Shown in pieces: positions 63,613 through 64,000 of a stretch of 64,000 nucleotides of DNA. Each line of letters starts with the position of its first letter. The stretch's first letter is position 1. Origin of the DNA: UBA9620 sp965220695. GTDB taxonomy: Bacteria; Acidobacteriota; Vicinamibacteria; Vicinamibacterales; UBA8438. The position numbers and the translations under genes are program-made. A model generated the notes under the pieces. That model saw only the letters and a program-made list of their open reading frames with translations, made no database searches and was not told the origin of the DNA. The stretch lies in the NCBI GenBank assembly GCA_965220695.1, contig OZ244838.1, positions 5,518,001-5,582,000 on the forward strand, written 5' to 3'.

Positions 63613-63684
63613 GTTCCCGCCGGTGAGACCGAGCCGCCGGCCGACAAGGCTGAGCTCAACCATGCCCGGGTCCTGCTGATTGCC
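63613..63684 (+). pseudogene. Relic of a cytochrome c C-terminus
   Basis: The translated stretch VPAGETEPPADKAELNHARV resembles the end of the upstream cytochrome (YPAGDTELPADKAELDKIMI) closely, and the DNA matches too (GCCGGCCGACAAGGC shared). No haem motif or start remains. This suggests a former second copy, now largely deleted. Confidence 0.7.
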
Positions 63685-63702
63685 AGGCTCGCGGACACCG
63701 TA

Positions 63703-63739
63703 CAAGAAAAACGCCGGTGGGGGTGACCCCCCACCGGCG
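63703..63739 (-). terminator. Strong intrinsic terminator of the receptor-like gene
   Basis: CGCCGGTGGGGG (63712-63723) pairs perfectly with CCCCCACCGGCG (63728-63739), 12 bp with a 4-base loop. On the minus strand the stem is followed by TTTTTCTTG. It lies about 30 bases past the stop at 63769. Confidence 0.9.
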
Positions 63740-63768
63740 CGTAGTCCCCGAAACGCTGCAGGACGAGC

Positions 63769-64000
63769 CTACCAGCGCGCGGTCGTCGACAACCGCATGA
63801 TGCGGCCGTTGTTGATGTTGCTCACAGACTCGAAGGTGCCGAACTGGTTTCCAGCGATCGTGCCGTTGCGACTTCGAGTGTCGCGCTCGAAGCCGGCGTT
63901 GGTCAGGTTGAAGCCCTCGATCCGCACTTCCCAGCGCACCCGGTTGCCCAGGTCGAACACCTTGCCGAGACTGAGGTCGGCCTGGATCCAGTAGGGCGGG
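63769..64000 (-). CDS. C-terminus of a TonB-dependent receptor/Oar-like barrel, start beyond window
   Basis: Open from the right edge to TAG 63771-63769. The visible 76 residues include LSLGKVFDLGNRVRWEVRIEG in two pieces, FNLTNAGFERDT and the final MRLSTTARW. A last-strand pattern with FNLTN and a terminal aromatic residue is typical of the C-terminal barrel of TonB-dependent receptors with carboxypeptidase-like regulatory domains, very numerous in Acidobacteriota. Only the end is visible, so the specific type is unknown. Confidence 0.75.
   Translation of the reverse strand, partial: PPYWIQADLSLGKVFDLGNRVRWEVRIEGFNLTNAGFERDTRSRNGTIAGNQFGTFESVSNINNGRIMRLSTTARW

Overview
The window is GC-rich, gene-dense chromosomal DNA from a Gram-negative bacterium. 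It carries outer-membrane proteins, LPS-type glycosyltransferases, a Pal lipoprotein, TolC and the end of a TonB-dependent receptor-like barrel. The combination of many secreted proteins of unknown function, a Gld-type ABC exporter with a DUF4340 protein, a small microcompartment locus and the operon order suggests Acidobacteriota, perhaps class Vicinamibacteria. That placement is inference from gene content; no rRNA gene is present. Many genes overlap by ATGA, GTGA, TTGA or TGATG junctions, so translational coupling is common.

Layout. 1-5.6 kb: glgX-malQ-glgB (minus), glycogen/alpha-glucan metabolism. 5.7-15 kb: accessory, mostly envelope proteins (FMN reductase, secreted low-complexity protein, beta-barrel, TPR protein, quinone reductase, exported RidA, FGE-like protein, PQQ-type propeller, DUF2231). 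15.6-29.1 kb: housekeeping block yebC-ruvC-ruvA-ruvB-fabH-queA, a CAU-anticodon tRNA, tilS-ftsH-folP-cdaA-cdaR-glmM-pdxJ. 29.2-33.3 kb: TPR protein, membrane YHS protein and a compact bacterial microcompartment (BMC) locus: class II aldolase, one BMC-H, three BMC-P and a D-2-hydroxyacid dehydrogenase. 33.3-36.4 kb: nth, queC, dacB. 36.4-41.1 kb: Gld-type ABC exporter plus DUF4340. 41.6-43.5 kb: PilZ protein, LysW-like carrier, pal. 43.6-49 kb: pyrimidine genes (grx-pyrD-pyrK on minus, pyrR-pyrB-pyrC on plus, with a PyrR-binding leader). 49-53 kb: two glycosyltransferases and a TolC protein. 53.3-62.5 kb: pyrE-truA, uppS-cdsA-dxr-rseP, and HAD-ispG-hemL (minus). 62.6-64 kb: cytochrome c, a broken vapBC module, a cytochrome relic and a receptor C-terminus.

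A family of MITE-like elements runs through the window. Their ends resemble the inverted repeat CAGCCCGTGGTGAAAGCCCC. Inside they carry a 20-bp-period array with GAATTC cores and a GGGCAACC/GGTTGCCC hairpin. Five copies or copy ends sit exactly against a TAG stop codon of the neighbouring gene. The most notable observations are this element family, the minimal aldolase microcompartment, the LysW-like protein ending in Gln, and the PyrR leader.
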